The position numbers and the translations under genes were made by a program. The notes below the pieces were generated by a model, which was not told the origin of the DNA, did no database searches, and worked only from the letters and a program-made list of their open reading frames with translations. Below are positions 34,737-42,409 of a stretch of 64,000 nt of DNA, one piece after another (positions within the stretch are counted from its first letter, which is position 1; each line of letters opens with the position of its first letter). Origin of the DNA: Microbacterium sorbitolivorans (GTDB lineage Bacteria; Actinomycetota; Actinomycetes; Actinomycetales; Microbacteriaceae); contig NZ_KZ848474.1 in NCBI RefSeq assembly GCF_003327285.1, positions 186,001-250,000 of the forward strand, written 5' to 3'.

Positions 34737-35039
34737 TCAGGAACGAACGAGGCGGGCGATCGCGTCGCTGGCTTCCTTAATCTTCACCTCGGCCTCGTCG
34801 CCGCCCATGCGCGCCGCGTCGAGAACGCAGTGCTTGAGGTGGTCGTCGAGCAGACCGAGCGCGACCGCCTGCAGCGCGCTCGTCAGGGCGCTGATCTGGG
34901 TGAGGATGTCGATGCAGTACTTCTCGTCGTCGACCATCTTCGAGATGCCACGGGCCTGCCCCTCGATGCGCTTGAGGCGGTTGAGGTATTTGTCTTTATC
35001 GGTGATGTAGCCATGGTGGGCATGCGTCGCGTCAGTCAT
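34737..35039 (-). CDS. csoR: Copper-sensing repressor CsoR
   Basis: A 100-residue all-helical DUF156 repressor. The Cu(I) ligand triad is intact with family spacing: Cys42, His67 and Cys71 (YCIDIL and DDHLKHC). The N-terminal RLKRIEGQARGISKM helix binds DNA. It would release its operators when copper rises. It is the last gene of the minus-strand copper operon, 15 bp after copB, and two CsoR-type boxes flank the cluster at 33571 and 40295. Confidence 0.92.
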   Translation of the reverse strand: MTDATHAHHGYITDKDKYLNRLKRIEGQARGISKMVDDEKYCIDILTQISALTSALQAVALGLLDDHLKHCVLDAARMGGDEAEVKIKEASDAIARLVRS

Positions 35040-35054
35040 GTCCGGTTCCTTTAT

Positions 35055-37199
35055 TCAGCGTTGTTGCAGAGCAGCGCGGGTGCTTGCTTCTGGCGTGAGG
35101 TCGATGCGGCGCAGCAGCTGCGCGTTGAGGGCAACCACGACGGTCGAGAGCGACATGAGGATCGCGCCGACAGACATGGGGAGGACGAAGCCGATCGGCG
35201 CCAGCACGCCGGCGGCGAGCGGCACGGAGATCAGGTTGTATCCCGCGGCCCACCACAGATTCTGCTTCATCTTCCGGTAAGCAGCTCGTGAGAGCTGGAT
35301 CACCGACAGCACGGATCGCGGATCCGAGCTCGCCAGGATCACGCCCGCGGAGGCGATCGCGACGTCGGTTCCGGCGCCGATCGCGATGCCCACGTCGGCC
35401 TGCGCCAGCGCGGGCGCATCGTTCACGCCGTCGCCGACCATCGCCACCTTGCGGCCCTCCTTCTGGAGCTCCGCGACCTTGCTCGACTTGTCTTCCGGCC
35501 GAACCTGGGCGTAAATACGGTCGACGCCCAGCTCGGCGCCGACCGACTGCGCGACGGCCTCGGCGTCACCCGTGATCATGACCACCTGCACGCCGAGCCG
35601 GTGGAGCGCCTCGATGGCCTCGCGCGACTCGGGGCGGACCTCGTCGGCGAGCTTCAGGCCACCGATAACGGCGCCATCCTTCACGACGTGGAGGATGATC
35701 GCTCCCTCGGCGCGCCACGCGTCGGCGTGATCGACCTCGCGGGCACCGACCTCCTCGAGCAGGCGGGGCCCACCGACGCGGATCTCCGCGCCGTCGACCG
35801 TCCCGGTCACGCCCACGGCGGGCGACGAGGTGAATCCGGTGGCCCGCGGGAGCGAGAGCCCCTTATCCTGCGCGGCGCGCACGATGGCCTTGGCGAGCGG
35901 GTGCTCGCTGTCGGCCTCGGCCGCCGCCGCGAGCGCGAGCACGGTGTCCGCATCCAGGGCGCCGACCGGCTCGACCGAGGTCACGGTGGGCTCGCCCTTC
36001 GTGAGGGTTCCGGTCTTGTCGAACAGCACGGTGTCGACGGTGCGCATGCTCTCGAGCGCGAGGCGATCCTTCACGAGCACGCCGCCGCGGGCCGCGCGCT
36101 CGGTCGCGATCGACACGACGAGCGGAATCGCCAGGCCGAGGGCATGGGGGCAGGCGATGACAAACACCGTGATCGTGCGGATGACGGCGTCGTCGGGGCT
36201 GCCCACAATCGTCCAGACAACCGCCGTGATGGCGGCCGCGACGATCGCGAACCAGAAGAGGAGGGCTGCCGCACGGTCGGCGATCCGCTGCGCGCGCGAC
36301 GACGAATTCTGCGCCTCGGTGACGAGCCGCTGGATCCCCGCGAGGGTGGTCTCGTCGCCCGTCGCGGTAACCTCGACGCGCAGGCCCGAGTCTGTGGCGA
36401 CGGTTCCGGCGGTGACGTGGTCGTCGATCCCGCGCTCCACGGTGCGGGATTCGCCCGTGACCATCGACTCGTCCATGTTTGCGGTGCCATCGATGATCCG
36501 GCCGTCGGCGGGAACCCTTCCTCCGGGGCGAACCACGACGACGTCGCCGACCCGCAGCTCGGCGAGCGAGACCTTGACGATCTGGCCGCCGTCGACTCGC
36601 TCTGCCTCATCGGGCAGGAGCGCTGCGAGGGTATCGAGCGCCGAACTCGTCTGCGCGAGCGAACGCATCTCGACCCAGTGGCCGAGCAGCATGATCACGA
36701 TCAGTAGCGCGAGCTCCCACCAGAACTCGAGCTCGTGGCTCAAGAGACCGACCGTCGCACCCCACGAGGCGAAGAACGCCACCGTGATTGCGAGGCCGAT
36801 GAGCAACATCATGCCGGGCTTGCGGGTGCGGAGCTCGCTGACCGCCCCGGTCAGGAATGGCCACCCGCCCCAGACGTACATGACCGTTCCGAGGGCCGCC
36901 GCGATCCACGTGCCCCAGCCCGGGACCTCGTAGCCAAGGATCATCGCGAACATCGGCGAGAACGCCACGACGGGCAGGGCAATGATCAGGTTGATCCAGA
37001 ACAGGCGACGGAACTGGCCGACGTGATCGCCGTGACCGGCATGCCCACCGTGGCCCGCATGCATGTCATGCCCGGAATGCATGTCGTGCGCGTCGTGCGC
37101 ATCGTGGGCCATGTGCATCTCGTGGCCCTCGTGGCCTGCGTGCATGTCATGGCCGGCGTGAGCATCGTGCGATGCGTGACCTGCGTGCGGGTCGGACAT
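35055..37199 (-). CDS. copB: CopB-type heavy-metal P-type ATPase with His-rich N-terminus
   Basis: A 714-residue P1B ATPase. The transmembrane metal site is CPH (CPHALGL) and not CPC, which places it in the CopB group linked to Cu(II) or silver export. TGES, DKTGT, HPLA and GDGVNDAP catalytic motifs are all present. There is no HMA domain; instead the first 60 residues contain His at every third position from 5 to 59, nineteen in a row, mixed with Asp, Gly, Ala and Met. It follows copA by 33 bp and precedes csoR in one operon. Confidence 0.92.
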   Translation of the reverse strand: MSDPHAGHASHDAHAGHDMHAGHEGHEMHMAHDAHDAHDMHSGHDMHAGHGGHAGHGDHVGQFRRLFWINLIIALPVVAFSPMFAMILGYEVPGWGTWIAAALGTVMYVWGGWPFLTGAVSELRTRKPGMMLLIGLAITVAFFASWGATVGLLSHELEFWWELALLIVIMLLGHWVEMRSLAQTSSALDTLAALLPDEAERVDGGQIVKVSLAELRVGDVVVVRPGGRVPADGRIIDGTANMDESMVTGESRTVERGIDDHVTAGTVATDSGLRVEVTATGDETTLAGIQRLVTEAQNSSSRAQRIADRAAALLFWFAIVAAAITAVVWTIVGSPDDAVIRTITVFVIACPHALGLAIPLVVSIATERAARGGVLVKDRLALESMRTVDTVLFDKTGTLTKGEPTVTSVEPVGALDADTVLALAAAAEADSEHPLAKAIVRAAQDKGLSLPRATGFTSSPAVGVTGTVDGAEIRVGGPRLLEEVGAREVDHADAWRAEGAIILHVVKDGAVIGGLKLADEVRPESREAIEALHRLGVQVVMITGDAEAVAQSVGAELGVDRIYAQVRPEDKSSKVAELQKEGRKVAMVGDGVNDAPALAQADVGIAIGAGTDVAIASAGVILASSDPRSVLSVIQLSRAAYRKMKQNLWWAAGYNLISVPLAAGVLAPIGFVLPMSVGAILMSLSTVVVALNAQLLRRIDLTPEASTRAALQQR

Positions 37200-37232
37200 C
37201 GGTTCACTTCCCTCTACATCGTGCGGTTCGTA

Positions 37233-39494
37233 CTAGCGAGTGGTGCGCGCGATGCTCTTGAATCCGCGCAGGCGCAGGCTGTTGCCCACGACGAACACGC
37301 TGGAGAACGCCATGGCGGCGCCCGCGAGCATCGGGTTAAGGAGGCCGAGGGCCGCGATCGGGATAGCGGCCGTGTTGTAGGCGAAGGCCCAGAACAGGTT
37401 GGTCTTGATCGTGCCCAGGGTCTTGCGCGAGAGCCGGATCGCGTCGGCCGCGCTGCGGAGGTCGCCGCGCACCAGCGTGATGTCGGATGCCTCGATCGCG
37501 ACGTCGGTTCCGGTGCCCATCGCGAGGCCCAGGTCGGCCTGCGCGAGCGCGGGGGCGTCGTTGACGCCGTCGCCGACCATCGCGACGACCTTGCCCTCGC
37601 TCTGGAGGCGGGTGACGACCTCGACCTTGTCCTTCGGCATGACCTCGGCGATCACCTGATCGATGCCGACCTCGGCGGCAATCTGGCGGGCGACCGCCTC
37701 ATTGTCGCCCGTGAGGAGCACGGGCGTCAGGCCGAGGGCCTTGAGCTGGGAGATGGCCTCCCTGCTCGTCGGCTTCACGGTGTCGGCGACGACGAGGATG
37801 CCGCGCGCGGATCCGTCCCAGCCGACCGCGACGACCGTCTTACCCTCGCCCTCGGCCTTCGCCTTCGCGGCCACGACCTCGGGGCTCAGCTGCTGCGACC
37901 ACTCGGCGAGGAGCGACTCGCGGCCGACGATGAGCGCGCGCCCATCGACGACGCCCTGCACGCCCTTACCCTCGAGGTTCGTGAAGCCCTCGACGGCCGG
38001 CAGCGCGCCGGCCTCCTGCGTCGCGCCCTTGGCGATCGCCTGGGCGATGGGGTGCTCGGAGGCGTCCTCCAGCGCACCCGCGAGGCGCAGCAGCTCGGCG
38101 CGGTCGACGCCGGGCTCGGTCACGACGTCGACGAGCGCCATCTTGCCGCTCGTGACGGTGCCGGTCTTGTCGAGCACGACGGTGTCGACCTTGCGGGTCG
38201 ACTCGAGCACCTCGGGCCCCTTGATGAGGATGCCCATCTGGGCACCGCGACCCGTGCCGACCAGCAGCGCGGTCGGGGTCGCAAGACCCAGGGCGCAGGG
38301 GCAGGCGATCACGAGCACCGCGACGGCGGCCGTGAAGGCGGCCGAGATCGGGAAGCCCGCGCCCCACCACGCGCCGAGCGCGATGACGGCGATGAGGATC
38401 GCGATCGGCACGAAGACGCCGGAGATCTTGTCGGCGAGGCGCTGAACCTCGGCCTTGCCCGTCTGGGCGTCCTCGACGAGCTTCGCCATCTGCGCGAGTT
38501 GCGTGTCGGATCCGACGCGGGTTGCGCGGACGACGAGTCGCCCGCCCGCGTTGACCGTCGCGCCCGTGACGGCGTCGCCCTCTGCCACCTCGACCGGCAC
38601 CGATTCGCCCGTCAGCATCGAGGCGTCGACCGCGGAGGTGCCCGACACCACGACGCCGTCGGTCGCGATCTTCTCGCCGGGGCGGACGACGAACTCATCG
38701 CCGACCTGCAGCTCGTCAATCGAGATCTTGGTCTCGACGCCGTTCCGCAGAACCGCAACCTCCTTCGCACCGAGCTCGAGCAGCGCGCGCAGCGCCGCTC
38801 CCGCCTGGCGCTTGGATCGCTTCTCGAAGTAGCGGCCGGCGAGGATGAACATGGTCACGCCCGCCGCGACCTCGAGGTAGATGTTCGCGGCGCCGTCGGA
38901 CGGCGCGAGCGTCAGCTCGAACGCGTGCGTCATGCCCGGCGTGCCCGCGGTTCCAAAGAACAGCGCGTACAGCGACCAGAGGAACGCGGCCGTGGTGCCC
39001 ATCGAGATGAGTGTGTCCATCGTGGCCGCGCCGTGCTTGAGGTTCGTCCACGCGGCCTTGTGGAAGGGCCACGCCGCCCACACGATCACGGGCGCGGCGA
39101 GCGCAAGCGACGCCCACTGCCAGTACGTGAACTGCAGCGCCGGGATCATCGCGAGGGCGATGACCGGCACGCTCAGCACGATCGAGACGATCAGGCGGTT
39201 GCGCAGGCTGGTGAGTTCCGGATCCGCGTCGCTTTCTTCAGCGGATCCGGTTTCGGTCTTCTTCGGGGCGGGGAGCGCGGCCGTGTAACCGGTCTTCTCG
39301 ACCTCCGCGATCAGCATCGCCGGATCATAGCCGGCAGGCACGGTGACCTTCGCCTTTTCGGTGGCGTAGTTGACCGAGGCCTCGACGCCGTCAAGCTTGT
39401 TGAGCTTCTTCTCGATGCGCATCGCGCAGGACGCGCAGGTCATGCCACCGATCTCGAGCTCGACCGCGGAATCCGCGGAAGCTGTGGTGCTCAT
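37233..39494 (-). CDS. copA: CopA-type Cu(I)-exporting P-type ATPase
   Basis: A 753-residue P1B-1 ATPase with one N-terminal heavy-metal domain (GGMTCASC, Cys20 and Cys23) and the CPC membrane site (IACPCALGL). TGES, DKTGT, HPIA and GDGVNDAP are present. It exports Cu(I) from the cytoplasm. It lies in the order copZ, anchored-domain gene, copA, copB, csoR. A 13-bp palindrome identical to the core of the TetR operators at 32571 lies 29 bp before its start, besides the CsoR box at the head of the operon. Confidence 0.94.
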   Translation of the reverse strand: MSTTASADSAVELEIGGMTCASCAMRIEKKLNKLDGVEASVNYATEKAKVTVPAGYDPAMLIAEVEKTGYTAALPAPKKTETGSAEESDADPELTSLRNRLIVSIVLSVPVIALAMIPALQFTYWQWASLALAAPVIVWAAWPFHKAAWTNLKHGAATMDTLISMGTTAAFLWSLYALFFGTAGTPGMTHAFELTLAPSDGAANIYLEVAAGVTMFILAGRYFEKRSKRQAGAALRALLELGAKEVAVLRNGVETKISIDELQVGDEFVVRPGEKIATDGVVVSGTSAVDASMLTGESVPVEVAEGDAVTGATVNAGGRLVVRATRVGSDTQLAQMAKLVEDAQTGKAEVQRLADKISGVFVPIAILIAVIALGAWWGAGFPISAAFTAAVAVLVIACPCALGLATPTALLVGTGRGAQMGILIKGPEVLESTRKVDTVVLDKTGTVTSGKMALVDVVTEPGVDRAELLRLAGALEDASEHPIAQAIAKGATQEAGALPAVEGFTNLEGKGVQGVVDGRALIVGRESLLAEWSQQLSPEVVAAKAKAEGEGKTVVAVGWDGSARGILVVADTVKPTSREAISQLKALGLTPVLLTGDNEAVARQIAAEVGIDQVIAEVMPKDKVEVVTRLQSEGKVVAMVGDGVNDAPALAQADLGLAMGTGTDVAIEASDITLVRGDLRSAADAIRLSRKTLGTIKTNLFWAFAYNTAAIPIAALGLLNPMLAGAAMAFSSVFVVGNSLRLRGFKSIARTTR

Positions 39495-39522
39495 GTGTTC
39501 CTTCTTCTCTCAGATCGATGGG

Positions 39523-39535
39523 TGGTCAGTGACCA
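39523..39535. promoter_or_regulatory. TetR-operator-like palindrome upstream of copA
   Basis: TGGTCA-G-TGACCA equals the inner 13 bases of the two TetR operators at 32571-32613 on the opposite strand. It overlaps the last codons and stop of the preceding gene and sits 29-41 bp before copA, a normal operator place. A chance origin is possible because the bases also encode protein. Confidence 0.5.
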
Positions 39536-40026
39536 TACCCGGCATCGACGACAAACGAAGCGGTGTGAACCTGCCCGTCGACCTGGAAGTCGAGGTAGAG
39601 CAGGTAGCGGCCGGCCGTGGGGGCCTCGGCCGCGAACGTGATGTCGGGACCGGCGGTGTCGCCTTCAGCGCGCACGTCGACGACGTTGCCGTCGCGCAGC
39701 GCAACCAGCCGTCCGGCGGTGCCGAGGTTCGACTCAAGATCCGTCACCGGATCCCCGCCGCGGGCGAAGGAGGCGGCGAACTCGCTGCTCTCCCCCGCGA
39801 TCAGCTCGCCGTCGAGGGCGACTGTGAAGCCGTCGACTTCGCTCGTGCTCGTCGGATCCAGCTCGAGCTCCGGAGCCATGTCCATGTCTTCGTGGCCGGA
39901 GGCCGCCGCTTCGGTCCAGTCGGCGACGGCGCTCTCGGGCACGACGGCCGCGCCGATGCCGAAGGCCGCGCCGAATGCGACGACGACCCCGACACCATAG
40001 AGGCCGAGTCGTCCTGCGGCGTTCAT
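39526..40026 (-). CDS. Membrane-anchored extracytoplasmic protein of the copper operon
   Basis: A 166-residue protein with an N-terminal membrane anchor (LGLYGVGVVVAFGAAFGIGAA), a short His/Met segment (GHEDMDM) and a beta-rich outer domain ending in YLLYLDFQVDGQVHTASF. I do not recognise a firm family; it resembles YtkA-like or heavy-metal-binding proteins common beside copZ-copA in this group of bacteria. It abuts copZ, whose stop codon shares the base at 40026, so cotranscription is certain in practice. A role in copper handling outside the cell is inferred. Confidence 0.65.
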   Translation of the reverse strand: MNAAGRLGLYGVGVVVAFGAAFGIGAAVVPESAVADWTEAAASGHEDMDMAPELELDPTSTSEVDGFTVALDGELIAGESSEFAASFARGGDPVTDLESNLGTAGRLVALRDGNVVDVRAEGDTAGPDITFAAEAPTAGRYLLYLDFQVDGQVHTASFVVDAGYGH

Positions 40027-40235
40027 CAGGCCCGCACCGCCGAGTAGCCTGCCTCGTCGACTGCGGCCAGAACGGCGGCGTCATCGAGGGGGTTCGCCGA
40101 CGACACGACGAGCTTGCCGGTCTGGGCGCTCACCTGAATCTCGTCGACACCGGGGATCTGGGAGACCTCTTCACGGATGGACATCTCACAGTGTCCGCAC
40201 GTCATGCCGGTGACCTGGTATTCGCTGGTGGCCAT
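40026..40235 (-). CDS. copZ: Copper chaperone CopZ (heavy-metal-associated domain)
   Basis: A 69-residue HMA-fold protein with the metal motif GMTCGHC (Cys13 and Cys16). It would carry Cu(I) to CopA. GGAAGGAACC precedes the ATG at 40235; an in-frame ATG at 40283 would place the start only 12 bp from the CsoR box and is less likely. It is the first gene of the copper operon. Confidence 0.9.
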   Translation of the reverse strand: MATSEYQVTGMTCGHCEMSIREEVSQIPGVDEIQVSAQTGKLVVSSANPLDDAAVLAAVDEAGYSAVRA

Positions 40236-40294
40236 GATGGTTCCTTCCGTCTTCGTGACGCTCCCGATCGGGACATCACTCACGATAACGCCCC

Positions 40295-40309
40295 TACCCC
40301 CCTAGGGTA
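40295..40309. promoter_or_regulatory. CsoR-type copper operator upstream of copZ
   Basis: TACCC-CCCTA-GGGTA is a close match to CsoR boxes, 60-74 bp before the copZ start and so within the promoter of the whole operon. It has the same half-sites as the box at 33571. Confidence 0.75.
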
Positions 40310-40350
40310 TTCCAAGCTGATGACATTAATCTCGCGGGGCCACTCCACCC

Positions 40351-40456
40351 CGCGAGATCGCACCCTTTGGTGAGCCCACCACTACGAGATCTCACTCTTT
40401 TCGCGAGATCGCATCGAATTCAGTGAGATCTCGCGAAAAGAGTGAGATCTCGCGGG
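40351..40456. repeat. Composite palindrome of the GAGATC-CACTCTTTT family
   Basis: Units reading CGAGATCTCACTCTTTTCGC and close variants stand in direct and inverted order around a GAATTC-containing centre near 40415, as in the array at 22046. It fills the gap between copZ and pnuC, which are divergent, and may also reach into the pnuC promoter region. Confidence 0.8.
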
Positions 40457-40538
40457 CGCCGGGCGGCGCAAGCCGCCCCGCGGTAAGGATCCGTCATCGA
40501 ATTCCGCGGGCGGGCGCGCGACTGCGAAACTGGATCCA

Positions 40539-41246
40539 ATGGACGCTCTGAACTGGCTCGCCGAAGCCTTCAACGCGCACTGGGTGCTACCCGCCGGGCA
40601 GACGCTGCTCGTGCGCGAGGTCGTCGGCAACGCCTTCGGTCTCGCGAGCGCGCTGGGCGGCATGCGCCGCCGCATCTGGGCGTGGCCCGTCGGCATCATC
40701 GGCAACGTCCTGCTGCTAACGGTGTTCTTGGCGTCGATCCTGGATCCGACGCACTCGCTCCCCGCGCTGCTCGGCCAGGCCGGGCGCCAGGTCATGTTCA
40801 TCACTGTCGCCGTGTACGGCTGGATGCGCTGGCGCCGCGCGTCCGACTCCGGAGGGCAGGTAACGCCGCGCTGGGCATCCAACCCGACCCGGATCGGTCT
40901 CGTCGCCGTGCTCATCGTCGGCACGATCGCGCTCACGCCGGCGTTCCGGGCCCTCGGATCCTGGGAGCCGGTCTGGGCGGACGCGTGGACGTTCGTCGGA
41001 TCCATGCTCGCCACCTACGGGATGGCGAAGGGCTGGACGGAGTTCTGGCTCATCTGGATCGCCGTCGACGTCGTCGGCGTGCCCCTGCTCTTCAGCTCGG
41101 GCTACTACGCGACGGGCCTGATGTACGTCTTCTACGGGGCGTTCACGGCGATCGGATTCGTCGTCTGGTGCCGCGCCCAGTCGCACGCGAAACCGCGCGT
41201 GGACACGACACTGCCGGATCCGACCCTGCACCCGCCGGAGCGCTGA
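40539..41246 (+). CDS. pnuC: PnuC-type nicotinamide riboside transporter
   Basis: A 235-residue membrane protein with seven or so hydrophobic segments. The PnuC pattern is visible in REVVGNAFGLASALGGMRRRIWAWPVGIIGN (split after ALGG), VYGWMRWRR and the late segment EFWLIWIAVDVVGVPLLF. It imports nicotinamide riboside for NAD synthesis by facilitated diffusion. It is a single gene with GGATCC-rich upstream DNA, and marks the last native gene before the foreign block. Confidence 0.85.
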   Translation: MDALNWLAEAFNAHWVLPAGQTLLVREVVGNAFGLASALGGMRRRIWAWPVGIIGNVLLLTVFLASILDPTHSLPALLGQAGRQVMFITVAVYGWMRWRRASDSGGQVTPRWASNPTRIGLVAVLIVGTIALTPAFRALGSWEPVWADAWTFVGSMLATYGMAKGWTEFWLIWIAVDVVGVPLLFSSGYYATGLMYVFYGAFTAIGFVVWCRAQSHAKPRVDTTLPDPTLHPPER

Positions 41247-41383
41247 GCGCCCTACTCCTCTGTAGGTTCCCGCTCGAGATGGCGAAGAGTCCCGGGAGTT
41301 TACGGTAGTTGGCAGCGGTTTCAGCTTCAGGGTTCCACGAGAAATGGCGGATTCCTTCATGAGACTCATGGCTTGTCCGCGCC

Positions 41384-41660
41384 TCGCACGCAGCCGAAAG
41401 CGTCGATCTGCTTGGCACTCTTGTTCGCGAGCTTGGCCAGCACTCGGGTTTCTGCGACACCGACGCAGACGGCAGGCCCATCTCGAGCCAGCACGCCCAT
41501 GGCGCGCTGGCTCATCCGTACAACTCGTAGTTGGAGCATAGCGACGTCAGCCCGAGCCGTGCGGTGTGCGGCCGCAGCTCGAACCAGGGCTTGCCGAGGG
41601 CCTTGGCCTCCCGGCTGGCGGCGACCACATGCCGTCGCTGTTGCTCAGTAGCACCACTGT
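41384..41660 (-). pseudogene. Decayed umuC / Y-family DNA polymerase relic
   Basis: Reading the minus strand with two frameshifts and one internal deletion recovers pieces of a UmuC-type polymerase in order: VVLLSNSDG, then VVAASREAKALGKPWFELRP, then LCSNYELYG, then MSQRAMGVL, then VAETRVLAKLANKSAKQ. These match the family sequence from the N-terminal active-site strand through the NYELYGDMS motif to the TLAKLAN helix. No intact frame exists. It lies at the left border of the GGATCC-poor block. Confidence 0.7.
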
Positions 41661-41829
41661 CGGAAACGGGCCGAGATGACATCGAATGTCACTCAATTGA
41701 GACCGTGCGTCGCGCTCCACCGCTCCCTTGCCGTGACACTTTCCTGATCGCTCGTGTGGCTGCCGCCGGCGCGGCGTCGATGTGACGTCATCAGCGGGCC
41801 ATGCGGGGCCACGATGCATCTCTCACATC

Positions 41830-42394
41830 CTAGAACCCGGTCATTTGCCCCGAGACCCATCTTTCTGCGGCCCGTGCAAGTTGAGGCACAGAAGCCTCCA
41901 CTTGCACGGGCCGTTCCCGTTTCATCGCTGTCGAGCGGCTCGAGTGCCGCGAGTTGTGATTCCAGTAGCGCTGGCGGCATGAAATGCCCCGTGCGACGCT
42001 GCGCGCGTTCAGCGAGAAGCTGATGCGGTCCTGTGAGATGAATGAAAACTGTCTCCGGCGCACGTGCGCGGATCAAGTCGCGGTAGGCGCGACGAAGGGC
42101 AGAGCATGCGACAACCACACCGCCGACGTCGTGAGAGGCGGCAAGCCGGGTTCCGACCGTCACGAGCCAGGGCCCGCGGTCTTCGTCGGTGAGGGGGTGG
42201 CCGGCAGCCATTTTCGCTGTGTTCTCCATCGGATGGAGATCGTCCGCGTCAACCCACGGAATCGCGAGCATCTTAGCTAGCGCAGCCGCCACACTGGACT
42301 TGCCTGCCGCAGACACCCCCATCACCACAACCAGAATTGAGCTGCGTGCTGATGGGACATCAGCACGCAGCTTGTCTCCTTCTGGCAGCCTCAT
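41830..42394 (-). pseudogene. gntK: Gluconokinase with a single-base frameshift
   Basis: The first 155 or so residues are a normal GntK: Walker A GVSAAGKSS near 28, DADDLHPMENTAKMAAGHPL, and RTGHFMPPALLESQLAALEPL. At a T-run at 41920-41922 the frame breaks. Removing one base restores a typical C-terminus (RPVQVEASVPQLARAAERWV) ending at 41830; without that, the frame continues to 41693 with an unrelated tail. It is the last gene of the beta-galactosidase operon, 15 bp after it. This may be a real mutation or a sequencing error. Confidence 0.75.
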
Positions 42395-42409
42395 CGTCGT
42401 AGCACCGCG

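Noticed and set aside
36735..39641. A 968-codon plus-strand frame opposite copA and copB
   Set aside because: Shadow of the two ATPase genes, whose motifs on the minus strand are unmistakable.
41344..41785. Several short frames of 60-95 codons on both strands after pnuC
   Set aside because: They overlap the umuC relic, have no motifs of their own and no ribosome-binding sites.
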